A program made the translations under genes and the position numbers. A stretch of 64,000 bases of DNA from Planctomycetota bacterium (GTDB lineage: Bacteria; Planctomycetota; J058): assembly GCA_019636275.1 (NCBI GenBank), contig JAHBXY010000001.1, positions 1 to 64,000 on the forward strand, read 5' to 3'. Shown here piece by piece: positions 16,028 through 24,132 of this stretch (positions are counted from its first letter, which is position 1; the number at the start of each line of letters is the position of its first letter). Below the pieces are notes generated by a model. It was given only the letters and a program-made list of their open reading frames with translations. It did not search any database and was not told the origin of the DNA.

Positions 16028-16546
16028 TCAGTGCCCCGCGTCCGGGTCGCCGGTGAGCAGGTGGCGCAGCTCGTGCGCGAGGGCGGGCAGGCGCGGACCG
16101 CTCGAGGTCCCGCGCCAAGCCACGTAGATCGTCGACGAGCGCCACTCCCCGTGCGCGAGGAGCGTCGGGCTGTAGGGCGCGTAGTAGGCGCCGGGGTCCA
16201 GCACGACCACCGTCGTCCCCGGCGGCACCCCGCGCGCGCCGGGCGCGATGCGCGGGTCGGCCTCAGGCACCACGGCGCGCAGCTCGTCGAGCATGGCCGC
16301 CTCGTCGGTCGGGTGCGCGGCGAGCCAGGCGGGGTAGCGGACGTGGACGCCCTCGGCCGTCGTCATGGCGATCTGCGGGGCGGGCCAGCCGGGCTCGTGC
16401 GCCGCCGGGAGCGTGCTCGCGGGCGCCGGGAGCGGAGGAGGAGGCGAGCCGCCGCGCGACGAGCCCCCGCAGCCGAGCGCCACGAGGGCGACGAGCGCCC
16501 CGTGGGCTGCGGCGAAGGCGAGAGCGTCCAGGCGGCGGGCGGTCAC
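16028..16546 (-). CDS. Lipoprotein with HELRH zinc-metallopeptidase motif
   Basis: 172 residues. Signal peptide with lipobox (LVALVALGC, Cys about 26), then a Pro-rich linker and a domain ending LAHELRHLLTGDPDAGH. HExxH is the zinc-binding and catalytic motif of zincins, and the final His could be the third ligand. The protein stops immediately after it. It probably acts on a peptide or protein in the envelope. Its place in a membrane-protein cassette without a recognisable endolysin makes a lysis or superinfection role possible. The GTG start overlaps the stop of the upstream gene. Confidence 0.6.
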   Translation of the reverse strand: MTARRLDALAFAAAHGALVALVALGCGGSSRGGSPPPPLPAPASTLPAAHEPGWPAPQIAMTTAEGVHVRYPAWLAAHPTDEAAMLDELRAVVPEADPRIAPGARGVPPGTTVVVLDPGAYYAPYSPTLLAHGEWRSSTIYVAWRGTSSGPRLPALAHELRHLLTGDPDAGH

Positions 16547-17364
16547 GGACGGGTGTTCTCCAGGCTCAGAGACGCGCCGTAGAACACGACCCCGCGCGCG
16601 CTGGCCGACGTGGCCTCGACGCCGAGCACGAGCGAGAACACGTCCGTCGACGCGAGCGAAGCGGTCACGGTGCGCGTCGCCAGCGAGACGAAGTCCTCGT
16701 CCCGGAGCGTCAGGACGATCGACGTGGCCGACAGGACCTGGATCTCAAGGAAATAGACCTTGTTCGCCGCGGGCGCGACGCCGGTGTCGACGAAGGCCGC
16801 CGTGCCCGCGTCCTCGATCCAATGCCAGTTGGTGTGCTCCAGGGCGGCCGAGAAGTAGAGACCGACGTTGCGCGTCGGCACGAGTTCGTCGGTGGTGTTG
16901 AAAACGGCGCTGCTGGCAACAGACGACGGGCCACTCGTGCCGTTCGACGCCAGGCCGACGAAGGCGCGCACGCTCGTCGTCTGCTCGATCGCGAAGCGAA
17001 TCAGGACGTGAGGCAGCGTGTCCAGGCGGGCCATGGACGACCACACGACCCCCGCGACGCCGCCGCTGGACGCTGCGGTCCTGCCAACCTGTCCGGTGCC
17101 CTTGTCGTCGGTGATTCGCGTCGCTGACGACTGCGTGACCGTCCCGGCGCCCAGGAGCCCGTAGCCGTAGACCGCGTTGGTCGCTGCCTGCGGCGCCGAG
17201 TAGCCGTGCTGATGCCTCGGGAGAGACGGGGGGGCCGCGGGCGGGCCCCCGCCGCCGCGGGACCCCTGCGCCGGGCCGAAGCCGCCGAGGGCCTGGTAGG
17301 TCCACGCGCAGGCGAGGAAGGCGACGAGCAGCGGGACCGCGAAGCGGCGCGCGAGCGGGCTCAC
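16543..17364 (-). CDS. Membrane-anchored beta-rich protein
   Basis: 273 residues. The N-terminal hydrophobic segment (FAVPLLVAFLACAWTYQAL) is followed by a Gly/Pro-rich linker and about 220 residues of beta pattern with lectin-like phrasing (VLIRFAIEQTTSVRAFVGLA, VYFLEIQVLSATSIVLTLRD). The C-terminal part resembles the concanavalin-like appended domains of phage surface proteins, but the anchor points to exposure on the host envelope. Stops and starts overlap neighbours by four bases. Superinfection exclusion or receptor masking is one inference. Confidence 0.5.
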   Translation of the reverse strand: MSPLARRFAVPLLVAFLACAWTYQALGGFGPAQGSRGGGGPPAAPPSLPRHQHGYSAPQAATNAVYGYGLLGAGTVTQSSATRITDDKGTGQVGRTAASSGGVAGVVWSSMARLDTLPHVLIRFAIEQTTSVRAFVGLASNGTSGPSSVASSAVFNTTDELVPTRNVGLYFSAALEHTNWHWIEDAGTAAFVDTGVAPAANKVYFLEIQVLSATSIVLTLRDEDFVSLATRTVTASLASTDVFSLVLGVEATSASARGVVFYGASLSLENTRP

Positions 17365-17798
17365 AGGGCACCGTCCTGGATCTCCTCGACGAGGAGGTAG
17401 GCGACGGTGGTCGCGGTCGAGCAGCGGAAGTTGTAGGTGAAGCCCTGCGCCGCGCCGAAGGCGAACGTGTAGAGCTTCCCGGCCTCCAGCTCCTCGCCGC
17501 CGTTCAGGGCGAGCACCACGGTCGTGCCGCCGCGCGTGATCGCGACGTTGACGACGCTCGCCGTGCCGCTGACGCCGATCGTGAGCCGGTAGGCCGCGCT
17601 CGGGATCGTCGGCTTGATGCTGTCGCTGAGGACGTTGGCGTCCTGGGCCACGGCCTGGCTGAGGACCTGCCCGCGGTGGATCGGGTTGCCGGCGAGCGCG
17701 ACCGGCAGCGCGACGAGCGCGAGCAGGCCGAGCACGCCGAGCACGCCGGCGAGGAGGGTGCGCCGCGGCGGGCGCGGGTTCGTGGGGTGGTCGCTCAC
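17361..17798 (-). CDS. Membrane-anchored small beta-rich protein
   Basis: 145 residues from GTG 17798, preceded by GGAG. Basic N-terminus, then a long hydrophobic helix (TLLAGVLGVLGLLALVALPVALA), then a beta-rich domain (YRLTIGVSGTASVVNVAI). Topology parallels the next gene, so the two may act together in the envelope. No family recognised. Confidence 0.5.
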   Translation of the reverse strand: MSDHPTNPRPPRRTLLAGVLGVLGLLALVALPVALAGNPIHRGQVLSQAVAQDANVLSDSIKPTIPSAAYRLTIGVSGTASVVNVAITRGGTTVVLALNGGEELEAGKLYTFAFGAAQGFTYNFRCSTATTVAYLLVEEIQDGAL

Positions 17799-18280
17799 GC
17801 GAAGCTCCTGTACGTAATCGTCATGTCGGCCTGGACGTAGTCCCCGAGGCTCGCTCTGAGCTTCTCGTCGGGACGGAGCGGCGCGCCGATCCGCAGCCCC
17901 GTGATGTCGAGACGGTCCGCCTTGCCGGCGTCGGCGAGCAGGTCGGCGGCGATCGCGCCGATCGCGTTGTAGGCCGCGAGGTCCTGCTCGCCCTCGGCCT
18001 TCGTCGGGTCGACCGCGAGGAGCAACGTGCACCACACCTCGCCCTGGACGACGAACTCGTTGCGCCCGCCCGCGGCGTGCGCGTCGGCGTTCCAGCCGGA
18101 GCCGACGTCGACGATCGCGCACGGCGCACGCGTGTTCCCCGGCGCCGCCGCGTAGTGGACGAACGGGCGCGCCGCCGCGGCGTTGTTGGCCCCCGTCGCC
18201 GTGCGGAACGCGGCGGACGCGGCGAGCCCCTCCCGGAGGTAGTGGAGCGGCAGGGCGTAGGGTCCGGTCGGCGTCGTCAC
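17795..18280 (-). CDS. Tail-terminator / head-tail connector candidate
   Basis: 161 residues starting VTTPTGPYALPLHYLREGL (GTG 18280, overlapping the upstream TGA). The alpha/beta pattern with an N-terminal helix, a strand with WCTLLLAV and a final YVQADMTITYRS strand is like the tail-terminator family (lambda gpU, HK97 gp10 neighbours). The position two genes after capsid suits a protein that joins tail to head. Confidence 0.5.
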   Translation of the reverse strand: MTTPTGPYALPLHYLREGLAASAAFRTATGANNAAAARPFVHYAAAPGNTRAPCAIVDVGSGWNADAHAAGGRNEFVVQGEVWCTLLLAVDPTKAEGEQDLAAYNAIGAIAADLLADAGKADRLDITGLRIGAPLRPDEKLRASLGDYVQADMTITYRSFA

Positions 18281-18642
18281 CGCTCGATCCTCCGCATGCC
18301 GCGCACGTGCTCCTGGTCGTAGCGGCGCAGCTGCACCGTCAGGAGCGGCCGCCGGCGGACCACCCGCGCCACGGCCCACACGTCGCCGTCGATCACGAAC
18401 AGGTCGGACGGGTGGGCGTCCGCCGCGTCCGGCGGCCGTAGCCGGAGCACCCCGAAGTGCTCGACGACCAGGCCCACGTCCTCCGGCTGGTAGCCGTAGG
18501 CGAGCTGGCCGGGCTGCCAGAGCCCCTCAAGCGCCACCTCGTCGTCCTCGACCCCGCGCGGGCGGTAAGCGATCCCCTGGCCGTGCTGCTCGTAGAGCGC
18601 CGGCCAGGCCGAGGCGAGGAAGACCTCGTCGTGGATCGTCAC
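18277..18642 (-). CDS. Head-completion / stopper protein candidate
   Basis: 121 residues, first gene after the capsid and its hairpin. Beta-rich with an internal DLFVIDGDVWAVARVVRRRP core, similar in size and pattern to lambda gpFII-type joining proteins. GTG start; stop overlaps the next start. It probably closes the head opening after packaging. No direct motif proof. Confidence 0.5.
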   Translation of the reverse strand: MTIHDEVFLASAWPALYEQHGQGIAYRPRGVEDDEVALEGLWQPGQLAYGYQPEDVGLVVEHFGVLRLRPPDAADAHPSDLFVIDGDVWAVARVVRRRPLLTVQLRRYDQEHVRGMRRIER

Positions 18643-18669
18643 GCGCGCGGCTCCCGCCCGCTGCCGCTG

Positions 18670-18705
18670 CCCCGGGCGCGCCTCCCGGAGGAAGCGCGCC
18701 CGGGG
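18670..18705 (-). terminator. Stem-loop after the capsid gene
   Basis: Perfect 12-bp stem (CCCCGGGCGCGC and its complement) with a 12-base loop, 30 bases downstream of the capsid stop. There is no T-tract, so it is either a weak or factor-dependent terminator or an mRNA-stabilising structure. Confidence 0.6.
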
Positions 18706-18734
18706 CCCTCGGTCGCGGGCGCGAAGGGTATGGG

Positions 18735-19703
18735 TTAGAGGCCGTTGACCTGGAGCAGCTGGGCGAAGCGCGCGTCGCCGAGCATCTCGTCGCAGTGGTT
18801 GCGCGCGCGGTAGACCTGCGAGCGGGTCTGCGCCTCCGGGTAGTCCTCGACCATGACGGCCTCGGGCGAGTCCTCGACCCAGAGCATCGTGCGCCCGAAG
18901 TGGGGCTGCTGGAGCGGGTCGCCCTCGCGCGAGCGCTTGAACACGCTCACGAAGTTGGGCGACCAGATGTCCGCGCCCTGGTAGGGCTGGCCCTCGTCGG
19001 CGGCGTTGTAGACCGCCTTACCGACGAAGATCTCCTCGAGCCCGAGCAGCGCCTTGAAGCGGTCGAGGATGATCTGGATCGTCTTGTCCTTGTCCGAGCC
19101 GAGGGCCGCGCGGATCGCCTTGTTCTTCAGCATGGCGGTCAGCGTCCGGGCGCCGATCGACATGGCGTCGGCGTAGGCGCCGACCCGGTTGCGGACCGCC
19201 TCGCGGCCGTCGAGGACGTTGCCGATGATGTCCGCGTCGGGGTCGTCCCACTCCGTCGTCACGTTCGTGCGCAGGCCGTTGCCGGTCGTGAAGATCGACT
19301 GGCTCTGGACGATCCCCGCGATGTCGACCTCCTGGTCGACGAGCACGCGCCGCATGGCCAGCTTCGAGCAGGCGACCTCGGCGGCGAAGTCGTGCTGGTA
19401 GTGGCGGCGCTCCGACTCGTCGAGCTGGGCCTCGTGGCCGCGCTCCACGCACTCGTACTGCCGCGGCTTGGCCTCGAAGCCGTCGCGGGCGTACGACGTC
19501 TTCGGCGCCCGCTTGACGTTCTGGCCGGGCCGCAGCCAGCTCTCCAGCGTGATCACGCTGAACTCGCCCGTCTTCCGGTCGACCTTGTAGATCGGGAAGA
19601 CCTGCAGGCCGATGAACTCGTCCTGCTGGATCATGTACTCCATGACGGCCTCGCCGAGGTCGAGCCGCGGCGAGCCGTACGCCCCCTGGAACAGAATGCC
19701 CAT
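18735..19703 (-). CDS. Major capsid protein
   Basis: 322 residues from ATG 19703 (MGILFQGAYGSPRLDLG), preceded by AGGAG. A longer frame exists but lacks a ribosome site. The sequence has the helix-strand alternation of an HK97-fold coat protein: an N-terminal arm, a long helix region (MRRVLVDQEVDIAGIVQ), a central IRAALGSDKDKTIQIIL segment and a final QLLQVNGL. It is surrounded by decoration, protease/scaffold and head-joining genes. Three hairpins in the neighbouring intergenic gaps may help produce the required excess of this protein. Confidence 0.75.
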   Translation of the reverse strand: MGILFQGAYGSPRLDLGEAVMEYMIQQDEFIGLQVFPIYKVDRKTGEFSVITLESWLRPGQNVKRAPKTSYARDGFEAKPRQYECVERGHEAQLDESERRHYQHDFAAEVACSKLAMRRVLVDQEVDIAGIVQSQSIFTTGNGLRTNVTTEWDDPDADIIGNVLDGREAVRNRVGAYADAMSIGARTLTAMLKNKAIRAALGSDKDKTIQIILDRFKALLGLEEIFVGKAVYNAADEGQPYQGADIWSPNFVSVFKRSREGDPLQQPHFGRTMLWVEDSPEAVMVEDYPEAQTRSQVYRARNHCDEMLGDARFAQLLQVNGL

Positions 19704-19787
19704 CGTTGTTGCTCCTGGCCGGTAGCTATCCGGCAAAGGGTGTTGTCGCGTCGTCGCCCGCCACCTCAGCGGGTGTCACTTGGTTGG

Positions 19788-19821
19788 GGCCGCGCGCCCG
19801 TCACGCGACGGGCGCGCGGCC
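19788..19821 (-). terminator. Stem-loop after the decoration gene
   Basis: Perfect 15-bp stem (GGCCGCGCGCCCGTC and its complement) with a four-base loop, a few bases past the decoration-protein stop and about 85 bases before the capsid start. No T-tract follows, so partial termination or RNA-end protection are alternatives. Confidence 0.6.
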
Positions 19822-19826
19822 GAAGA

Positions 19827-20789
19827 TCAGGCCGCCAGCACCTTGCGCGAGTACTCGATCCACACGCCGTAGATGCGGACCGCGTCGTCGTCGTTCGTCC
19901 CGCCGAGGAGCAGGACGCCCGTGAGCACGCAGGGGTGCGCGAGCACGCCGGCGGCGCCGCAGCTGAAGACGAGCTCGCTCGCCGCCTGCGTGATCACCTG
20001 GGCCGCCGTGTCGTTGGCGTCGTCGTTGCCCACGTCGCCCGGGGCGACGAAGTAGGCCTCGGCGTCGAGCGTCAGGGCGTCGTCGTTCGACTCCTTGCCG
20101 GCCAGGACGTGGATCTTGACCGCCTTGCTGTCGTCGAGGTCCGGCGGGAGCGGGACGCAGAAGGCGAGCTGCTCGCCCGTGGTCGCGTTGACCGGGATCA
20201 GGATCACCTGCTCCTTGTCGGCGAGCTGAGCGAACCCGGCGTTCGTCGTGGCCTGCTTGACCAGCGGCGTGCCGTCCTCGCGCGTGATCGACGCCAGGGG
20301 CACCGGGACGCAGGCCTGCCCGGTCGCCGCGTCCTGGTAGAGCTCCTGGAGCGCCGCCTCGGCGGTCGTCGCCGCCGTGAAGTTGCCGGCGTCGGCGATC
20401 GACACCAGGCCGGCCGAGGTCGGCTTCGTGTTCTCGACGACGAGCTCCACGATCGACCCGGCGCCGCTGGCGGCGCTGGTGGGCTGGCCGATCTTGGAGC
20501 CAGCCGGCGTCGCGCTGACCCGGCCGGAGGCCGCCCCGTAGAGGTCGGCGCCCGCGGCGAACACGCCCGCCGCCTCGACCTTGACCGTGCCGGGCTTGTT
20601 CGTCAGCGCGACCTCGATCACGCCGCCGATCGTGTCCTGCTTGCCGAGCGTGACGCCGAGGTGCTCGTCGCCCGCGCCCGCGTACTCGACCCGGGTCCCC
20701 GACCCGGCCACGAACTTCACGCGACGGTAGGCCGCGAGGGGCTCCGCCGCGAAGAAGGTCTTCTTCCCCGTCTCATTCACGTCGGCCAT
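19827..20789 (-). CDS. DUF2190-type capsid decoration protein fused to a C-terminal beta domain
   Basis: 320 residues. The first 110 residues fit the DUF2190/decoration pattern (YRRVKFVAGSGTRVEY, GVTLGKQDT, GVFAAGADLYGAASGRV), small proteins that stabilise expanded capsids. The rest is an additional beta-rich domain ending RIYGVWIEYSRKVLAA, which may project from the capsid. ATG 20789 and place just before the capsid gene agree. Typical DUF2190 proteins are about 110 residues, so the extension is notable. Confidence 0.7.
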   Translation of the reverse strand: MADVNETGKKTFFAAEPLAAYRRVKFVAGSGTRVEYAGAGDEHLGVTLGKQDTIGGVIEVALTNKPGTVKVEAAGVFAAGADLYGAASGRVSATPAGSKIGQPTSAASGAGSIVELVVENTKPTSAGLVSIADAGNFTAATTAEAALQELYQDAATGQACVPVPLASITREDGTPLVKQATTNAGFAQLADKEQVILIPVNATTGEQLAFCVPLPPDLDDSKAVKIHVLAGKESNDDALTLDAEAYFVAPGDVGNDDANDTAAQVITQAASELVFSCGAAGVLAHPCVLTGVLLLGGTNDDDAVRIYGVWIEYSRKVLAA

Positions 20790-20850
20790 GCGGCCCTCCC
20801 GTTCGTCTTGCTGTTCCTGAGGTTCCTGGTCCTGTCCTGCTCCTCGCGGC

Positions 20851-20877
20851 CGGGCCTGGGCACGCTGCCCAGGCCCG
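20851..20877 (-). terminator. Stem-loop after the protease/scaffold gene
   Basis: Perfect 11-bp stem (CGGGCCTGGGC and complement) with a five-base loop, 12 bases beyond the scaffold stop. No T-tract. Confidence 0.55.
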
Positions 20878-20888
20878 ACGCGCGCGGG

Positions 20889-21437
20889 TTACTTGCCGCG
20901 GCCGCCGCGGCGCCGCCGGCGGGCGCTCTCGTCGTGCTGCCGGTCGACGTAGGCGGCGTGGAGCTCGGGCTCCTGCTCGGCCAGCTGCGTGGCCGCCGCC
21001 GTGTAGGTGATCCCCTTCTCCTGGGCGATCGCGCGCGCCCGCGCCACGAAGTCGCCCGACTTCGCCAGCGGCGTCTCGACCCAGGTCGCCGTGTTGCCCG
21101 GCAGCGGGTCGACGCCCGACGAGGCCTTCTGGCCGCCCTGCTGCGGCTGCGAGGCCTTCGCCGCGGCGAGCTCCGCCTGGGCCTGGTCGCGCTCCGCCTT
21201 GAGCTTCGCGGCCGAGGCCTCCGCCCGGTCGAGCTTCACCCGCGTGAACGCGTTCGTCGCCTGCTCGAGCGTCGCGCTGAGCTTGAGCTGCTCGAGCGCG
21301 AAGCCCGGCTCGCCGGGGAAGTGGGCCTCGAGCTCCGCGATCGTCGCCGCGCGCGGGCCCTGCGGCGCCGCCGGCGCGCTCGTGGTCGTGGACGCCTGGG
21401 CCGCCGGCGCGGCCGGGGGCGAGTTGCTGTCCGCCAT
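20889..21437 (-). CDS. Nested scaffold protein, in-frame internal start
   Basis: 182 residues sharing frame and stop with the protease gene. ATG 21437 (MADSNSPPAAPAA) is preceded by GAGGAG at good spacing inside the coding sequence. The product is Ala/Pro-rich at first, then a long charged coiled coil (RAEASAAKLKAERDQAQAELA), and ends basic (RRRRRGGRGK), all features of phage scaffold proteins. Lambda C/Nu3 has the same nested arrangement. It would direct procapsid shape and be removed by the protease. Confidence 0.75.
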   Translation of the reverse strand: MADSNSPPAAPAAQASTTTSAPAAPQGPRAATIAELEAHFPGEPGFALEQLKLSATLEQATNAFTRVKLDRAEASAAKLKAERDQAQAELAAAKASQPQQGGQKASSGVDPLPGNTATWVETPLAKSGDFVARARAIAQEKGITYTAAATQLAEQEPELHAAYVDRQHDESARRRRRGGRGK

Positions 21438-22274
21438 CGTGATCGTCTCCTCTGCGCGGGCTCCGCCGCGCCTGGGGTGGTTCCTGCTCCCGGCGCCACC
21501 GATGGCGTCGATGAGCTTGAGGTCGAGGGCGGCCGGCGCGAGCCAGTGCGCGCCGGTCGCGAGGGCCTGGACGTGCTCGCGCTCGAGCCCGCGCCCGGCC
21601 GCGACCGCGTCGACGAACACGGCCGCGAAGTCGTTGATCACCGCCTGATGCATGGCGAGCTGCTCGCCCGTCACCGGCGCGCCCCAGGTGCCCATGCCCT
21701 TGTGCGGCCCCGAGGCCATGACGTGGACCTTGAGCCCCTCTTTCGCGAACATCTCCGAGGCGTCCACGACGCGGGCGTAGGTCCCGATCGACCCGACGAT
21801 CGCGTCGCGCTCGGAGACGATCCGCTCGGCCTGGGCGGCGACGAAGTAGCCGGCCGAGGCCGCCATGCCCGCGACGTGCGCCTCGACGCGCTTCGTCCGG
21901 CGCGCCTCCTGGATGTGGTCGGCGAGCGCCTGGAGGCCGGCGGCGGTCCCGCCGGGGCTGTCGATGTCGAGGACGATCGTCCGCGCCTCGTGGTCGGCCA
22001 GCGCCTCGGTCACGTCGTCCCGGATGTCGTCGAGGCCGCTGATCCCGTAGTAACGACTGAGCCAGGGGTCGACGCGCCCGCGGACGAGTACGCCGCGGAC
22101 GGGCACGTGGGCGACGTCGCCGTCGCGCCGGACGCGGCTCGCCGAGCCGAAGGCGCGGGCCAGCGTCTCCATGGCCGACGCGTCGAGGGGCTGCGCCAGG
22201 CGCTCCGCCAGCGCCGAGAGCGCCGGCGGGTAGATCGCGAGGACCTCGGTGAGCAGCTCGCGCAGGCGGTTCAC
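20889..22274 (-). CDS. S49-family prohead protease with C-terminal scaffold domain
   Basis: 461 residues from GTG 22274, overlapping the portal stop. Residues 60-280 are an SppA/S49 serine protease: an LDIDSPGG oxyanion segment, the nucleophile in GMAASAGYFVA, and the general-base Lys in SGPHKGMG. The C-terminal 180 residues are the scaffold that is also made separately. It cleaves scaffold and head proteins during maturation. The size and order resemble lambda gpC. Confidence 0.85.
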   Translation of the reverse strand: MNRLRELLTEVLAIYPPALSALAERLAQPLDASAMETLARAFGSASRVRRDGDVAHVPVRGVLVRGRVDPWLSRYYGISGLDDIRDDVTEALADHEARTIVLDIDSPGGTAAGLQALADHIQEARRTKRVEAHVAGMAASAGYFVAAQAERIVSERDAIVGSIGTYARVVDASEMFAKEGLKVHVMASGPHKGMGTWGAPVTGEQLAMHQAVINDFAAVFVDAVAAGRGLEREHVQALATGAHWLAPAALDLKLIDAIGGAGSRNHPRRGGARAEETITMADSNSPPAAPAAQASTTTSAPAAPQGPRAATIAELEAHFPGEPGFALEQLKLSATLEQATNAFTRVKLDRAEASAAKLKAERDQAQAELAAAKASQPQQGGQKASSGVDPLPGNTATWVETPLAKSGDFVARARAIAQEKGITYTAAATQLAEQEPELHAAYVDRQHDESARRRRRGGRGK

Positions 22275-23824
22275 GTCCGCGCCCCCTTCTTGTCGGTCGA
22301 CCGCTCGTCCTCGACCGTCACGCCCGGCTCGGTGCGGCTCACGAGGTAGCCGGCGAGGAGCTTCCAGTCGACCGGCGGGAGCTTGTCGACCGTGATGCCC
22401 GAGAGCTCGGCCGCCTTCTCCCTGGCGCGCTTGATCTCCTCGCCGCGCGCCTCGATCCAGGCGTCGAACGTGGTCCCGGTCGACCGCAGGGCGTCGTTCT
22501 GCAGCGCCAGGCCGCGGTCGATGCGGAGGCTCCATGCCTGGGCCTCCTTCAGCATGTCGATCCACGGGAACTCGGGGGCGTCGTGCGTCCACCGGTAGAA
22601 CGCCTTGCCGCGCCCGAAGATCGTCTCCCCGTTGCGCGCCCGGGTCGTCGCGATCGGCTTATCGGGGTAGCGACCGGACTCGATCCCCCAGCGGATGAAC
22701 CAAGCGGTTATCGGGTCGTGATGCTGGCGCTTGGTCCGGCGCTGCCACCGGATGAACGTGCGGAATGCCTGCTCCACCTCGGCGCGGGACGCGGTGTACG
22801 TCGTGTCCGAGTAGTCGAGCAGGAGGAAGCTGAGCGGCATGCCGAAGGGCATGCCGATCAGCCGCAGGTACATCCGCACCGACTCCGGGAACTGGCGGCC
22901 GGGGATGTTCCGCTCGATCCCCTTCACCTCCTCGCCCGGCTTGCCGAAGACGAACGTGCCCTGCTCGACGTCGACGACGCGGTCCGCGAGGTCGCGCTCG
23001 CCCTTCGGGGGCTCGGGCGTGCTCTTGTCGTGCGCGCTCTTCGCCGCGCCCTCGAGCCCGAAGAACGCCGTGAAGCGCGCGAGCTGCTGCCAGGCGATCG
23101 CCTCGGAGTCGAGGACGTCGTTGAGCCGGTGGATCATCGGCATGGCCGTCTGGGCGACGGGCACGCCGCGCGTCTGCGAGAACTTCTTCTTGTGGGCGAA
23201 GAGGCCCATGTCGTCGGACGCGATCCGGCGCGCGCGCGTGCGCTCGATGTCGCCGTACGCGTTGTAGGGGGCCACCCAGTAGGCGAGCACGCGCCCGAGC
23301 TCGTCGCGCTCGACGCCCTGGTCGATCCGCCCGCCGTCCCGCGAGGCCTCGACCGACCGGCGGCCGCCGGTGATCCGCGGCGCCTCGATGTACTGGATCT
23401 GCTGGAGCTTCGTCCGCAGGTAGCCGATGTCGCCGCGGTTCCAGACCGCGCGGAGCGCGAGGTCCTCGCAGTCGCGCCAGGTGAACTCGCCGGTGACCTC
23501 GGGCGCGTTGCCCCACTCCTCGAAGTCGTCCTGGATCAGCTTGTTCAGCTCGGGGTCGTCCGTCTGCACGCGCAGGGAGAACCCGTCCCGGCCGAGGATC
23601 GCCTCGGAGGCGCGGTTGAGGAGCGCCTCGTACATGAGCGAGTCGCGGTCGAGGCGGTCGCCCTCGGCGCCGAGGATCTCGCGGTGCTCGCGCAGGTGCC
23701 GGTCGCCCGTGCCGTCGATCGGCATCGGGCGCCCGGAGAGGCGGAGCGCCTCGACGCTGTGGTAGCCCGTCGCCGTGTAGGCGCCGGGGAGCAGCCGCTC
23801 GCCCGCGGTCGCGCGGCGCCTCAT
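22271..23824 (-). CDS. Portal protein, lambda family
   Basis: 517 residues. The sequence follows the lambda-type portal pattern (PF05136): an early RDSLMYEALLNRASEAILG segment, GEFTWRDCEDLALRAVWNRGD, IERNIPGRQFPESV and MPFGMPLSFLLLDYSDTTYTASRAEVEQAF before a helical barrel and C-terminal wing (EEIKRAREKAAELSG). It forms the dodecameric DNA gate at one capsid vertex and docks the terminase. ATG 23824 overlaps the stop of the small upstream gene. Length is normal. Confidence 0.85.
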   Translation of the reverse strand: MRRRATAGERLLPGAYTATGYHSVEALRLSGRPMPIDGTGDRHLREHREILGAEGDRLDRDSLMYEALLNRASEAILGRDGFSLRVQTDDPELNKLIQDDFEEWGNAPEVTGEFTWRDCEDLALRAVWNRGDIGYLRTKLQQIQYIEAPRITGGRRSVEASRDGGRIDQGVERDELGRVLAYWVAPYNAYGDIERTRARRIASDDMGLFAHKKKFSQTRGVPVAQTAMPMIHRLNDVLDSEAIAWQQLARFTAFFGLEGAAKSAHDKSTPEPPKGERDLADRVVDVEQGTFVFGKPGEEVKGIERNIPGRQFPESVRMYLRLIGMPFGMPLSFLLLDYSDTTYTASRAEVEQAFRTFIRWQRRTKRQHHDPITAWFIRWGIESGRYPDKPIATTRARNGETIFGRGKAFYRWTHDAPEFPWIDMLKEAQAWSLRIDRGLALQNDALRSTGTTFDAWIEARGEEIKRAREKAAELSGITVDKLPPVDWKLLAGYLVSRTEPGVTVEDERSTDKKGART

Positions 23825-24087
23825 ACCGACCGCCCGCGCACGAAGCGCACCCGGTCTGCCGCCCCGTCACCGTCCAGCCCGAGGTAGGCCGTGAGCTGCT
23901 TGCGCAGGCTCGCGAGCGACTCCGCCGTGAAGGTGACCGTCGTCCCCGCGTCCGCGCTCGTCGTCGGCCGGTTGGCCTCAAGGTAGAGCACGGCCTCGAG
24001 CAGGAGCTTCGCCTTGCTCTCGTGCTCCCAGTACGCGAGGTTCTCGCGGTACTGGACCAGGGCCGCGTTGATCGTCGTGATCGGCAC
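23821..24087 (-). CDS. gpW-position head-tail connector candidate
   Basis: 88 residues, helical: an N-terminal INAALVQYRENLAYW helix, a second helix KLLLEAVLYLEANR, and a final TAESLASLRKQLTAYLG. In lambda the gene between terminase and portal encodes gpW, a small connector that follows DNA packaging, and this protein has a comparable size and place. Helix pattern differs in detail from gpW, so the name is positional. Confidence 0.5.
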   Translation of the reverse strand: MPITTINAALVQYRENLAYWEHESKAKLLLEAVLYLEANRPTTSADAGTTVTFTAESLASLRKQLTAYLGLDGDGAADRVRFVRGRSV

Positions 24088-24132
24088 GCCCGCGGGTATA
24101 CGCCCGCGCGCTGACGTGCCGCGAGCATGCGC

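Noticed and set aside
18795..22349. Very long open frame (over 1100 codons) on the plus strand opposite capsid and protease genes
   Set aside because: It is a mirror frame in GC-rich DNA with Arg/Leu/Val-rich low-complexity sequence and no domain; the minus strand holds recognisable head genes.
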